From positions 744,001 through 808,000 of the forward strand of contig NZ_CP094527.1 of the NCBI RefSeq assembly GCF_022811725.1: a DNA stretch of 64,000 bases. The letters are read 5' to 3'. Position 1 is the first letter of the stretch. Each line of letters begins with the position of its first letter. Under the pieces are notes generated by a model that had not been told where the DNA came from, ran no database searches, and was given only the letters and a program-made list of their open reading frames with translations. The translations under genes were made by a program, and so were the position numbers. This DNA comes from Mucilaginibacter sp. SMC90. GTDB taxonomy: Bacteria; Bacteroidota; Bacteroidia; Sphingobacteriales; Sphingobacteriaceae. Below are positions 17,611-25,991 of the stretch, piece by piece.

Positions 17611-18111
17611 ATGAAAAAGATAATTTTAACAGCTGCCATTTTAGTAAGCAGTTTAACTGTAAAAATAGCCAGCGCCCAAATAAGCTTAAGCATTAACATT
17701 GGCAGCCAGCCCGCCTGGGGCCCTGTAGGTTATGACCATGTAGACTACTACTACCTGCCCGATATTGATTCTTATTATGATATCAACGCCCATCAGTATG
17801 TTTATTTTGATAACAATACCTGGGTTCATGGAGCAGCTTTGCCACCACGTTTTGGTAACTATGATGTGTATAAAAGCTATAAGGTAGTGGTTAATGACCG
17901 TAACCCATGGGTTCGTAACGATGTTTACAAACGTAAATATGCCTCATACCGCGGCCGCCATGACCAGGTTGTAATTCGCGATAGCCATGACGAAAAATAT
18001 CGTAATCATTATGTTGAACATAGAACTGTACGCAGGGGAGATGTAAAGCATAGGGCAAACCATGACAACCGTGGACATGATGGTCATGATGACCATGGCC
18101 ACCGCAATTAA
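17611..18111 (+). CDS. secreted His-rich protein, paralogue of 19614-20189
   Basis: This 166-residue protein has a signal peptide (MKKIILTAAILVSSLTVKIASA). The mature part starts with QISLSINIGSQPAWGPVGYD, followed by Tyr-rich segments (DHVDYYYLPDIDSYYD), an RGRHDQVVIRDSHD motif and a His/Asp/Gly-rich tail. It is about 60% identical by eye to the protein encoded at 19614 and shares the upstream sequence GTCATACCTACA 31 bases before the start. The His-rich tail could bind metal ions such as Ni2+ or Zn2+; a DtxR-type regulator lies just downstream of the second copy. No known family is recognised. Confidence 0.75.
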   Translation: MKKIILTAAILVSSLTVKIASAQISLSINIGSQPAWGPVGYDHVDYYYLPDIDSYYDINAHQYVYFDNNTWVHGAALPPRFGNYDVYKSYKVVVNDRNPWVRNDVYKRKYASYRGRHDQVVIRDSHDEKYRNHYVEHRTVRRGDVKHRANHDNRGHDGHDDHGHRN

Positions 18112-18145
18112 GGTTTGTATTGTTATAATTTTGATTGTTTTTATG

Positions 18146-18179
18146 AAGGACTGTCCCCCAAAAAGGACGGTCCTTTTTT
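18146..18179 (+). terminator. Rho-independent terminator after the first paralogue
   Basis: An 11-bp stem (18146-18156 with 18165-18175, one G-T pair) has an 8-base loop, followed by a T run. Confidence 0.88.
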
Positions 18180-18362
18180 ATGGAAAATCCCTCCAATTTT
18201 GGCTGTGGATGACATTACCAGGCTTCGGCACAAAAGTTGCCGACTTATGTCACACTCAGGTTAACTTTATTGTTTATCAGTATATGTTTAGCTGTAAACA
18301 AACATTATATTCGTTATTTAGTTAACCGATTTATTGTTAAATAATTTAAATCAATTTACACT

Positions 18363-19238
18363 ATGAAATACCGAATATCCATTTTGGCGCTGCTTGTAAC
18401 CGCAGTATTAGGCCAAAGCTGTGTAAGCAGCAAAAAGTACAAGGAGCTGGATGCCAATTATACCCAGCTGCAAAATAGTACTAAAGACCTAAGCATCAAA
18501 TATCAAACCAGCGAACAGGCCCTTGCAGTAGCTAATAGCCGCAACAAAAGCCTTGAAGAACAAATTGCCCTGCAAAAGTCAAACGTAACAGCTTTGCAGG
18601 ATGCTTTGAACAAATGTTTGAATTCAAGCAGTCAGGGTAATGTTAACATTTCAAAACTGGTTGATGAGATCAATGCATCAAACCGTTATATTCAGCAATT
18701 GGTTAACGCTAAAAACAAAAGCGATTCACTTAATATGGTGTTAACCAACAACCTTACACGCTCATTAACTCCTCAGGAAACCCAGGATGTTGATGTAAAG
18801 GTGTTGAAAGGTGTAGTTTATATCTCTTTGTCTGATAACATGCTGTACAAATCAGGCAGCTACGAAATATCTGATAAAGCAGGCGCTACCTTAAGCAAAA
18901 TTGCTAAGATCATCATGGACTACAGCAATTACGATGTATTGATTGAAGGTAACACCGATAACGTGCCTATTTCGCAGAAAAATATTCGTAACAACTGGGA
19001 TTTAAGTGCTTTGCGTGCATCATCAGTGGTGCAGGCACTGCAAACCACTTACCAGGTTGATCCTAAGCGTTTAACTGCTGGTGGCCGTGGCGAGTACAAT
19101 CCAATTGCGGATAATTCAACTCCAACGGGTAAAGCTCAGAACAGGCGTACACAGATCATCATAACACCAAAACTTGACCAGTTTATGGATTTGATTGGTA
19201 AAGCACCGGCAGATCAACCAACTGCGCCTAAACAGTAA
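18363..19238 (+). CDS. OmpA family lipoprotein with coiled-coil region
   Basis: The 291-residue protein has a lipoprotein signal (VLGQSC, Cys20), a Gln/Lys/Leu-rich coiled-coil region (about residues 30-130: repeated heptads such as LQNSTKDLSIKYQ), then an OmpA domain (about 145-275) with VLIEGNTDNVPIS and GRGEYNPIADN motifs and NRRTQI. It should sit in the outer membrane and bind peptidoglycan. It lies between the two paralogous secreted proteins with its own terminator. The coiled coil would hold the OmpA domain away from the membrane or dimerise it. Confidence 0.92.
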   Translation: MKYRISILALLVTAVLGQSCVSSKKYKELDANYTQLQNSTKDLSIKYQTSEQALAVANSRNKSLEEQIALQKSNVTALQDALNKCLNSSSQGNVNISKLVDEINASNRYIQQLVNAKNKSDSLNMVLTNNLTRSLTPQETQDVDVKVLKGVVYISLSDNMLYKSGSYEISDKAGATLSKIAKIIMDYSNYDVLIEGNTDNVPISQKNIRNNWDLSALRASSVVQALQTTYQVDPKRLTAGGRGEYNPIADNSTPTGKAQNRRTQIIITPKLDQFMDLIGKAPADQPTAPKQ

Positions 19239-19260
19239 TTTAGTTTAATTTTGTTATTCT

Positions 19261-19294
19261 AAAGCCACTCCAATATTGGGGTGGCTTTTTTTTT
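19261..19294 (+). terminator. Rho-independent terminator after the coiled-coil OmpA gene
   Basis: An 11-bp stem (19261-19271 with 19278-19288) has a 6-base loop, followed by nine T. Confidence 0.9.
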
Positions 19295-19295
19295 G

Positions 19296-19333
19296 CTGCT
19301 ATTATTGTATGTTTTTGCATACAATAATAGCAG
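19296..19333. repeat. perfect 16-bp hairpin directly after the terminator
   Basis: Arms 19296-19311 and 19318-19333 are perfectly complementary, with a 6-base loop of mostly T. The rest of the gap to 19613 is AT-rich and holds no supported gene; it ends in the GTCATACCTACA box (19584) of the next gene. Confidence 0.85.
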
Positions 19334-19613
19334 GAGCTGCTTTTCTGGCTTAAGGCGCTAAACTCCTTTTTTTGCATCCTTGATTTTTAATTATTAGCCA
19401 TAAAATGCCGCTATTTTAATTGAAAACATTGCTCATTTAATTAATACAATAACAATCTGTACTAACTAAATGGCTGTTACTTAAATTCAGTTTAGTACAC
19501 TAAGGTAATGATAGCAGTGGCATTTATTTTGAATAAACAGCGCAACAGGTATTAAAACAGTTAAACCATGAGCTTTAACCATAGTCATACCTACATAACT
19601 TATTACACGCTTT

Positions 19614-20189
19614 ATGAAAAAGATCGTTTTATCGGCAGTTATATTGTTAAGCTGCTTCACTTCAAAAATAGCTTCGGCCCAGGTTAGTGTTGGTTTAGGT
19701 ATTAACATTGGCAGTCAGCCCGATTGGGGCCCTGTAGGCTATGATCATGTTGATTACTATTACATGCCCGATGTTGATGCCTACTATGATGTACCAACCC
19801 ATAATTATGTTTACTTCGAAAACAATGTTTGGGTACACCGCAGGTTTTTGCCTGCAAGGTACCGCGGATATAATATGTACAATGGCTACAAAGTAGTTGT
19901 TAACGAGCGTAACCCATGGATGCGCAATGCATACTACAGGGATCATTATGCCGGTTATCGTGGCCGTCATGATCAGGTTATAATCCGTAACAGTCGCGAT
20001 GTAAGGTATGCCAATCACTGGCGCGGCGGTAACCGTTATGTAAGCCGCACCGTTTATCACGGAAATAATGGCTGGCACGGCCGTAACCCCAATAGGGGAG
20101 GTGGCTGGCATGGCGGCGGTGATCACGGGCATGGCGGCTGGCACGGCGGTGGCGATCATGGTCATGGTGGTGGTCACGGTCATCATTAA
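19614..20189 (+). CDS. secreted Gly/His-rich protein, paralogue of 17611-18111
   Basis: The 191-residue protein has a signal peptide (MKKIVLSAVILLSCFTSKIA) and the same core as its paralogue: VSVGLGINIGSQPDWGPVGYD, DHVDYYYMPDVDAYYD, NERNPWMRN, RGRHDQVIIRNSRD. Its tail is longer and made of repeated GGWHGGGDHGHGG-type units, rich in Gly and His. The tail repeats point to recent expansion by slippage. The likely site is the periplasm or cell surface; metal binding by the His repeats is inferred. GTCATACCTACA lies 30 bases before the start, as in the first copy. Confidence 0.75.
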   Translation: MKKIVLSAVILLSCFTSKIASAQVSVGLGINIGSQPDWGPVGYDHVDYYYMPDVDAYYDVPTHNYVYFENNVWVHRRFLPARYRGYNMYNGYKVVVNERNPWMRNAYYRDHYAGYRGRHDQVIIRNSRDVRYANHWRGGNRYVSRTVYHGNNGWHGRNPNRGGGWHGGGDHGHGGWHGGGDHGHGGGHGHH

Positions 20190-20333
20190 TAAAGATATTC
20201 ATATAACAAGGTGGGCTTCCCGAAACGGAGGCCTATATTGTTTTAGCTCTTGTTTGCACCCAATTAGTAACGTTTAACATATCATAAGCGTCCTCCTTTT
20301 GCTTATGTTTGTATTTTATCAAATCCATTACTG

Positions 20334-20990
20334 ATGTACACGCTGTCGGAAGAAAATTATTTAAAAGCTATTTATCGCCTTGCATCGCAGGGAAAGGATT
20401 TTAAAATAACACCTACTGCCATAGCCGAATCTCTTAATAACAACCCGGCATCGGTGGTGGATATGATCCGTAAGCTTACCGAAAAGCAACTGATTGAGTA
20501 TGATAAAAAGAAAGGTGTTAGGTTAACGCAGCAGGGCTTAAAAGATGCTATATTAATTGTACGCCGGCATCGCCTTTGGGAAGTTTTTTTACTGGAGAAG
20601 CTGGGTTACCATTGGGATGAGATCCATGATATTGCCGAAGAACTGGAGCATATTAATGATGCAACTCTTGCCGACAGGCTGGATAAGTTTCTGGGTTTCC
20701 CGGAATATGACCCACACGGCGACCCAATTCCCAAAGCCAATGGCAAAGTGCCTAAATCATATTCGGTAAGCTTGTCTGAACTTAAACCCGGCTCGCAAAG
20801 TAAGGTTGCTGCTGTGCGTGATACCAGCAGCTCGTTTTTGCAATACCTGCAAAAACTGAACATAGGGATAGGCACAAAAATTCAGTTAATCGAAAAAATC
20901 CCGTATGATAATTCGCTGGTGATCAAAATTGAAAACCGTGAGGATACTACGGTTTCGCAAAAGTTTGGGGAAAATATATTGGTGGATTGA
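20334..20990 (+). CDS. DtxR/MntR family metal-dependent regulator
   Basis: The 218-residue protein has an N-terminal winged helix (residues 4-65; ENYLKAIYRLASQGKDFKIT, then SVVDMIRKLTEKQL), a metal-binding dimerisation domain (about 66-135; RRHRLWEVFLLEKLG, HDIAEELEHIND) and a C-terminal FeoA/SH3-like domain (about 145-218). Family members repress transport genes when bound to Mn2+ or Fe2+. The His/Glu ligands of the family are present. No MntH or Feo gene is adjacent in the window. A TATGTTTG box at 20304-20311 probably is its promoter. Confidence 0.92.
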   Translation: MYTLSEENYLKAIYRLASQGKDFKITPTAIAESLNNNPASVVDMIRKLTEKQLIEYDKKKGVRLTQQGLKDAILIVRRHRLWEVFLLEKLGYHWDEIHDIAEELEHINDATLADRLDKFLGFPEYDPHGDPIPKANGKVPKSYSVSLSELKPGSQSKVAAVRDTSSSFLQYLQKLNIGIGTKIQLIEKIPYDNSLVIKIENREDTTVSQKFGENILVD

Positions 20991-21133
20991 TTTTGAGGTG
21001 AAAGGTAAAAGGCAAAAGGCTGCTTTAGCTTCGATACACAAAATCAGACAAAAAGAATAAAGATGAATAGTAGCCTCCTAAATAGGATTAGTAAAAACCT
21101 TTAACCTTTCGCCTTTTACCTTTCACCTCAAAA
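20991..21133. repeat. inverted repeat of the AAGGTAAAAGGC family between convergent genes
   Basis: Perfect 23-base arms at 20991-21013 and 21111-21133 bracket about 97 bases. The outer ends touch the stop of the DtxR gene and the stop of the convergent gene, so it may also end transcription from both sides. Related strings occur near 25800-25900 and 48828-48862. Confidence 0.8.
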
Positions 21134-21637
21134 CTAAGGTTTCCCCGTTATGGTTGATGATTGGGCAAGTTCTGCGTCTACGTCCACATCAAAATAGAGA
21201 CGGTAAATTTCCCAATCGTTTTTAGGCTTATAAAACATAAAAGTGATACGTGCAGGCTGGCCTTCATGTTTAAGCAGGTAGCTGTACAATACCAGGCTGT
21301 TTGAGGCTTTACGTTGCATTATCAGGTCCTTGCCCAGGTACTTTCCTATAACGCTGCGCATGGAGTCTATTTTGACGATAAGCCCGGTAAGCCGGGTTGA
21401 ATCCATCAGCTTATTGGTCTTGAAAATATCTATAACCGCGCGGGCAGTGCTTTGCTTATCATATTCTTTAAAAAATTTATCGATATGGGTTTGTACCCCT
21501 GCTACCGGGGCTGCGGCCAGTGTACTTGCAGCTGCAGGCTGGGTTTGTGCCGAAGCAGTATTCGCGAAGAATATCAGTGCTGATAATAAAGAAAATAATG
21601 GCTTAAATGCTTTAAAGTAGGTGTAACGCATGTTCAA
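21134..21637 (-). CDS. secreted protein of unknown function
   Basis: The 167-residue protein has a signal peptide (about residues 10-30, FSLLSALIFFANTASA), a low-complexity Ala/Thr/Pro linker and a folded part (about 50-160) with HIDKFFKEYDKQSTARAVID, a central helix region and a strand-rich end (LKHEGQPARITFMFYKPKND, YFDVDVD). It resembles small alpha-beta proteins related to DUF3887/NTF2-like folds only in general shape; I do not recognise the family. A second ATG at 21631 would shorten it by two residues. The stop codon abuts the 23-bp inverted repeat. Confidence 0.65.
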   Translation of the reverse strand: MNMRYTYFKAFKPLFSLLSALIFFANTASAQTQPAAASTLAAAPVAGVQTHIDKFFKEYDKQSTARAVIDIFKTNKLMDSTRLTGLIVKIDSMRSVIGKYLGKDLIMQRKASNSLVLYSYLLKHEGQPARITFMFYKPKNDWEIYRLYFDVDVDAELAQSSTITGKP

Positions 21638-21826
21638 AAAAGTTAATTTTTAAAAGTAGGTATTTTTTATAAATCCCCCAATACCGGCTGCTAAGATGAT
21701 TGAAATGTGGCAATGCTGGCCCTCATTTTTTGCAAGCGACATGCCGCCTGCTTTTCCCTTTGCTGTTTGTTGAAATGACGGCGGTTTTCAGCGACCAAGT
21801 CCCGGCGTGCAGTTCCTTACCAAACA

Positions 21827-21860
21827 AAAAGAGCCCGGTATTTTCATATCGGGCTCTTTT
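21827..21860 (-). terminator. Rho-independent terminator after pdhB
   Basis: An 11-bp stem (21827-21837 with 21850-21860) is followed by T on the minus strand, 22 bases after the pdhB stop. Confidence 0.85.
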
Positions 21861-21881
21861 GATATTTTATTTAAAAAACGA

Positions 21882-22865
21882 TTACTTGGTAACGTACAAT
21901 ACTTCTTTAACCGCTTTGATCACCCTTTCAGGATTTGGCAGGTATTCCTGGATCAAAGTTGGAGCGTAAGGAAGCGGAACGTCGCCACCCATGATACGCA
22001 GGATAGGAGCATCAAGATAATCGAATGCATCTTTTTGTACTTTGAATGCAACCTCGGTAGCAATTGAACCTAAAGGCCAGCTTTCTTCAATAATTACCAA
22101 ACGGTTTGTTTTCTTTACCGATTCAATAACTGTAGCGTAATCAATAGGGCGTACAGTACGCAAATCAATTACTTCAGCATGGATACCTTCTTTTTCCAGT
22201 TCGGCAGCAGCAGCAATAACCACTTTCATGATCTTGCCAAAGCTAACCAAAGTAACATCGCTACCTTCTTTAACAACTTTTGCTTTACCCAGGGGGATAT
22301 AGTAAGTTTCTTCAGGAACTTCACCTTTGTCGCCATACATTAATTCCGACTCCATGAAAATAACCGGGTCCGGATCAAGAATAGCTGATTTTAACAAGCC
22401 TTTAGCATCGTAAGGGTTTGATGGAACAACCACTTTTAAGCCCGGGCAGTTAGCATACCAGTTTTCAAAGCACTGGCTGTGCTGTGAGCTAAGCATACCT
22501 GCGTTACCGGTAGGGCCGCGGAAAACAATTGGCACTGAGAACTGGCCGCCACTCATTGACATCATCTTGGCAGCGCCGTTGATGATCTGATCGATAGCTA
22601 CCAGTGAAAAGTTGAAAGTCATGAACTCGATAACAGGACGTAAGCCGTTCATCGCCGAGCCAATGCCGATACCGGCAAAGCCCAATTCAGAGATAGGCGT
22701 ATCTATAACACGTTTTGCGCCAAACTCGTCCAGCATTCCCTGGCTTACTTTGTACGCGCCGTTATATTCGGCAACCTCTTCACCCATCAGGTATATATTC
22801 TCGTCGCTGCGCATTTCTTCGACCATGGCCTCTCTTAGCGCTTCTCTGAATTGTATTTCTCTCAT
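21882..22865 (-). CDS. pdhB: pyruvate dehydrogenase E1 component, beta subunit
   Basis: The ATG at 22865 gives a 327-residue protein starting MREIQFREALREAMVEEM, the usual start of E1-beta. Motifs include MGEEVAEYNGAYKVSQGML, DTPISELGFAGIGIGSAMNG and GPTGNAGMLSSQHSQCFENW, and a C-terminal transketolase domain (VIDLRTVRPIDYATVIES, then IIEESWPLGSIATEVA). With E1-alpha it decarboxylates pyruvate using thiamine diphosphate and passes the acetyl unit to lipoyl-E2. E1-alpha is not in the window, so subunit genes are split, as in many Bacteroidota. A TATATTTG box upstream on the minus strand would give a leader of about 30 bases. Confidence 0.96.
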   Translation of the reverse strand: MREIQFREALREAMVEEMRSDENIYLMGEEVAEYNGAYKVSQGMLDEFGAKRVIDTPISELGFAGIGIGSAMNGLRPVIEFMTFNFSLVAIDQIINGAAKMMSMSGGQFSVPIVFRGPTGNAGMLSSQHSQCFENWYANCPGLKVVVPSNPYDAKGLLKSAILDPDPVIFMESELMYGDKGEVPEETYYIPLGKAKVVKEGSDVTLVSFGKIMKVVIAAAAELEKEGIHAEVIDLRTVRPIDYATVIESVKKTNRLVIIEESWPLGSIATEVAFKVQKDAFDYLDAPILRIMGGDVPLPYAPTLIQEYLPNPERVIKAVKEVLYVTK

Positions 22866-23018
22866 TATAGTAAAATGATGTTTTTTTGCGAACGCAAATA
22901 TAAACACTAATGTGTTAAATGCAATTAACCGTGGTATTGGTTTGATTTTTAATACATATATTTTACATTTTAAATCGAAAAGGACTTAAATGAGAGGGCT
23001 TGAACGGGAAATTAAACG

Positions 23019-23363
23019 ATGAATTATACAGTAAAAGATAATAAAGTAACGTTTGCCGGAAATATCAATGTTGATTTTGAATATCCTGTGGAGGAAGTTT
23101 TTGAGGCCGGTGATATTTTAATTGTTATATTAAAAATACCAAACGTGGTTCACTACCGTCGTAATGTTTTTGCATTTGACAGGCTGGGCGATTTTTTGTG
23201 GCAGATCAAGGATGTGCCGCTATATTATGAGGGCAAAGATTGCCCTTTTGTCGGGGCATTAATCAATGATCAACACGAATTGGTTTTATTTAACTGGTGC
23301 GATACAGCAGTAATTGTAGATCCCAGCACAGGTGATCTCATCAGGACTTACCAAACCAAATGA
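23019..23363 (+). CDS. conserved-looking hypothetical protein, beta-rich
   Basis: The 114-residue protein has alternating hydrophobic and polar residues consistent with all-beta structure, including repeated Trp/Tyr-containing strands (FLWQIKDVPLYYEGKDCPFV, ALINDQHELVLFNWCDTAVIV) and an end DPSTGDLIRTYQTK. The pattern of 'property followed by its value in context' resembles a single blade of a propeller-like protein, but one blade alone does not fold, so this is uncertain. There is no signal peptide. It is followed 5 bases later by the end of the convergent DUF5009 gene. Confidence 0.6.
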   Translation: MNYTVKDNKVTFAGNINVDFEYPVEEVFEAGDILIVILKIPNVVHYRRNVFAFDRLGDFLWQIKDVPLYYEGKDCPFVGALINDQHELVLFNWCDTAVIVDPSTGDLIRTYQTK

Positions 23364-23368
23364 TCTGC

Positions 23369-24556
23369 CTATATCTTTATCCGGATATTGATCTTATCCA
23401 GCAAACCCGTAAGCCACACCATTACAAAGGCAAATATGATACACTTAATAAGGCCTCCGGTACCTTCGCTCATGTATTCGGGGTAGCCTATCCGGCTCAT
23501 TTCATATATAGGATAAAATAGGAAAGGTACTATATAGCAGGTAAAGGTATTGGTGCCGGCAGGCTCTATTACCTTAAACCAGTTGTATTTGTTTTTAACA
23601 TCAACCAGGAAAATAAAAAAGGCATATACCACCAGGCTGATGCCGGTACAAATAAGTACCCATGATGGCGTATCGCGTTCTTTAGAAATGCCGCCACTGA
23701 AATAACGTACAATAAAGCCGAGGTTGAACAAGATTATCGCTATCAGGATCATGGCCACCCAAAGCATTTTCATTTCGTTGTTGGCCTTAAGGCGCATGTA
23801 GAGCACCGATATAAATACCCCTGCCATGGTAAACGATTGCATAGCACCATTACCAGCTATCCAGATATAACCTTGCAGCTTGTCGATAAAATCAAGAAAA
23901 CCGAAATGAACATCGAGGTTAAAGAACATGAAGAACATCCAGGCGGCCAGCTGTATCCATAAATGTCCGTCGGAGTAATAATAGATAAGGGCGCAAAGCA
24001 TGTATGACCAGCCTATCAAGCCTAAAATACCCCACCAGGTAAAATGCAGCCAGGTATGTCCGGGATCGCTGGTACGGTAAAGGGCGGCCATACCTGCAAG
24101 CAGCAATATACCAAAGCCCTGTAATAAATACCGTTTGATAGGTGGCGTATCCTTGCTGTAATCTAAAAAGATGAAGAAAAAACTGAATGTAACCAGGCTT
24201 TCCCAAACAGGTTTGGGCAGTAGTGTGGTGGCTTCATTATAGGTTTCCATATTTGCATGAAAAAAACCTATAAAAATAAGCGCGAACGAACGGCTCACTA
24301 TCCGCGACAAAAGCTTGAAATTATCGCCCTGCTTTAACCTGTTTTGAAAGGCGAAGGGGATTGATAGCCCGACTATAAACAAAAATGCAGGGAAAATGGT
24401 ATCGGCCAAACCCAGCGCATCAACATTTGAGCCCGCGTGTTTTAGCCATGTTGGGGTATTCGGAATGCCATCCAGGTCATTCACAAATATCATCAAAAAC
24501 ATTGTTACAGCGCGGAAAGCATCAATTGAACGTATACGACTCAGAAAATTACTCAT
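23369..24556 (-). CDS. DUF5009 / NagX-like membrane acyltransferase
   Basis: The 395-residue protein begins RIRSIDAFRAVTMFLMIFVND, the family start in which an Arg/Asp-rich helix precedes the first membrane segment. About ten membrane segments follow. The family is related to human heparan-alpha-glucosaminide N-acetyltransferase and to bacterial NagX, which are thought to move acetyl groups to sugars across the membrane. The product is probably a sugar O- or N-acetyltransferase of the inner membrane; its substrate is unknown. It is a single-gene unit. Convergent to the preceding hypothetical gene, with 5 bases between the ends. Confidence 0.82.
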   Translation of the reverse strand: MSNFLSRIRSIDAFRAVTMFLMIFVNDLDGIPNTPTWLKHAGSNVDALGLADTIFPAFLFIVGLSIPFAFQNRLKQGDNFKLLSRIVSRSFALIFIGFFHANMETYNEATTLLPKPVWESLVTFSFFFIFLDYSKDTPPIKRYLLQGFGILLLAGMAALYRTSDPGHTWLHFTWWGILGLIGWSYMLCALIYYYSDGHLWIQLAAWMFFMFFNLDVHFGFLDFIDKLQGYIWIAGNGAMQSFTMAGVFISVLYMRLKANNEMKMLWVAMILIAIILFNLGFIVRYFSGGISKERDTPSWVLICTGISLVVYAFFIFLVDVKNKYNWFKVIEPAGTNTFTCYIVPFLFYPIYEMSRIGYPEYMSEGTGGLIKCIIFAFVMVWLTGLLDKINIRIKI

Positions 24557-24639
24557 TCAGACATGTAAATGCACATAGCGGCGTAAATGTTTTAATTTAA
24601 CGGCAATTAAATTGAAACATTACTATTACATAGCTTTTT

Positions 24640-25695
24640 TTAATCTCTGTCGCGGCTCAGCTTGCTAAACAAAAGCGGATTTTCATTGAGTTCAAGTCCT
24701 TCCCGGCGGTTTTTTACAATGTGAATAGCAGTAAATAATGCTTCGCGGAATGAAATCTCCGAGGCTTGGTTTTTACCCGCTATATCATAAGCGGTGCCAT
24801 GATCGGGCGAGGTGCGTACAAAATTTAAACCGGCTGTAAAGTTAACGCCCGATTCAAAAGCTATCTGCTTAAAAGGGATCAGGCCCTGGTCATGGTACAT
24901 AGCCAGCACAGCATCAAACTGCAGGTAGGTACCGTTAGCAAAAAAGCCATCTGCCGAATACGGGCCAAATGCAAGGATGTTGTTTGAGCGGGCTTCCTCA
25001 ATGGCAGGTATAATAATATCCTTTTCTTCACTACCGATAAGGCCGTTATCTCCTGCATGCGGGTTAAGCCCTAACACAGCAATTTTGGGTTTGCGGATCC
25101 AGAAATCATTTTGGAGGCTGCTGTTCATCAGCTTTAACTTAGCCAATATTTTTTCGGCAGTAATGCTTTCGGCAATTTTTGATACAGGGATATGTCCGGT
25201 AACTACGCCAACGCGCAAGGTATCGCTCACTAAAAACATCAGCGATTCGGCGGCACCGTCGTATTGCTGCAAATATTCGGTATGGCCCGGAAAGTTGAAT
25301 TGCTCGCTTTGAATGTTATCCTTATTGATTGGAGCGGTAACCAGGGCATCTATATAACCTTCTTTCAGGTCATACACGGCACGTTCCAACGATTTAAAAG
25401 CGTATTTGCCGCCTGCTTCGGTAACCTGGCCCAACTCTATCTTCACATCCTCTTCCCAGCAATTGATCATGTTGGGTTTGCGGAAATGCGTTTGTGACGG
25501 ATCATTGATCACTAAAAAGTTAAGCTCATTAACATGGGTTGCACGACGGTGAAAAGAGGCCACCTTGGTATGTCCGTAAACAATAGGTGTACAATACTCA
25601 TAAATTTTGCTATCGGCCAAAGTTTTAATAATTATTTCTAACCCGATACCGTTTACATCGCCAATGCTGATCCCAATTTTTAATTTATCGCTCAT
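24640..25695 (-). CDS. pdxA: 4-hydroxythreonine-4-phosphate dehydrogenase
   Basis: The 351-residue protein has the PdxA features: GISIGDVNGIGLEII at the N-terminus, ALVTAPINKDNI, a GHTEYLQQY metal/substrate motif, a GLNPHAGDNGLIG motif, and HDQGLIPFK followed by TSPDHGTAYDIAG near the C-terminus. These carry the three metal-binding His/Asp residues. It oxidises 4-phosphohydroxy-L-threonine in the DXP-dependent route to pyridoxal phosphate. PdxJ and other pathway genes are not in the window. It is a single-gene unit, divergent from rsmA with a repeat-filled gap between. Confidence 0.96.
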   Translation of the reverse strand: MSDKLKIGISIGDVNGIGLEIIIKTLADSKIYEYCTPIVYGHTKVASFHRRATHVNELNFLVINDPSQTHFRKPNMINCWEEDVKIELGQVTEAGGKYAFKSLERAVYDLKEGYIDALVTAPINKDNIQSEQFNFPGHTEYLQQYDGAAESLMFLVSDTLRVGVVTGHIPVSKIAESITAEKILAKLKLMNSSLQNDFWIRKPKIAVLGLNPHAGDNGLIGSEEKDIIIPAIEEARSNNILAFGPYSADGFFANGTYLQFDAVLAMYHDQGLIPFKQIAFESGVNFTAGLNFVRTSPDHGTAYDIAGKNQASEISFREALFTAIHIVKNRREGLELNENPLLFSKLSRDRD

Positions 25696-25779
25696 TTCTT
25701 TATGTGGATTCCACCGATTAAATTATGATTTCACCGATTTTTAGCAGTGATTTCAGAGGATTTAACAGTGATGATTATT

Positions 25780-25900
25780 AATGGTTTATAAAAGCTTAAC
25801 CAACCTTTTGCCTTTTACCATTCGCCTTTAACCTTTAATGGTTTATAAAAGCTTTAGTGTTTAAAGTAAACCTTTTACCTTTAACCTTTCGCCTTTAACC
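25780..25900. repeat. spacer of repeated CCTTTTACCTTT-type units ahead of rsmA
   Basis: The pdxA-rsmA gap holds several tandem and dispersed units of the CCTTTTGCCTTTTACC / CCTTTAACCTTTCGCC kind and two copies of AATGGTTTATAAAAGCTT. The last unit runs straight into the TATCTTTG box (25901-25908) of rsmA. The units belong to the same family as the inverted repeat at 20991-21133. Confidence 0.65.
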
Positions 25901-25991
25901 TATCTTTGCACCTGCAAATAAAAGATTTTAAGCTTACAGTTCCTGATAAAAGCACAAATATGATTTAATTTGCTCAAATATTTGATTAATA

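Noticed and set aside
19695-20186. Minus-strand frame of 163 residues opposite the Gly/His protein
   Set aside because: It is a shadow of the repetitive plus-strand gene, with low-complexity Met/Thr/Ile content and no start context.
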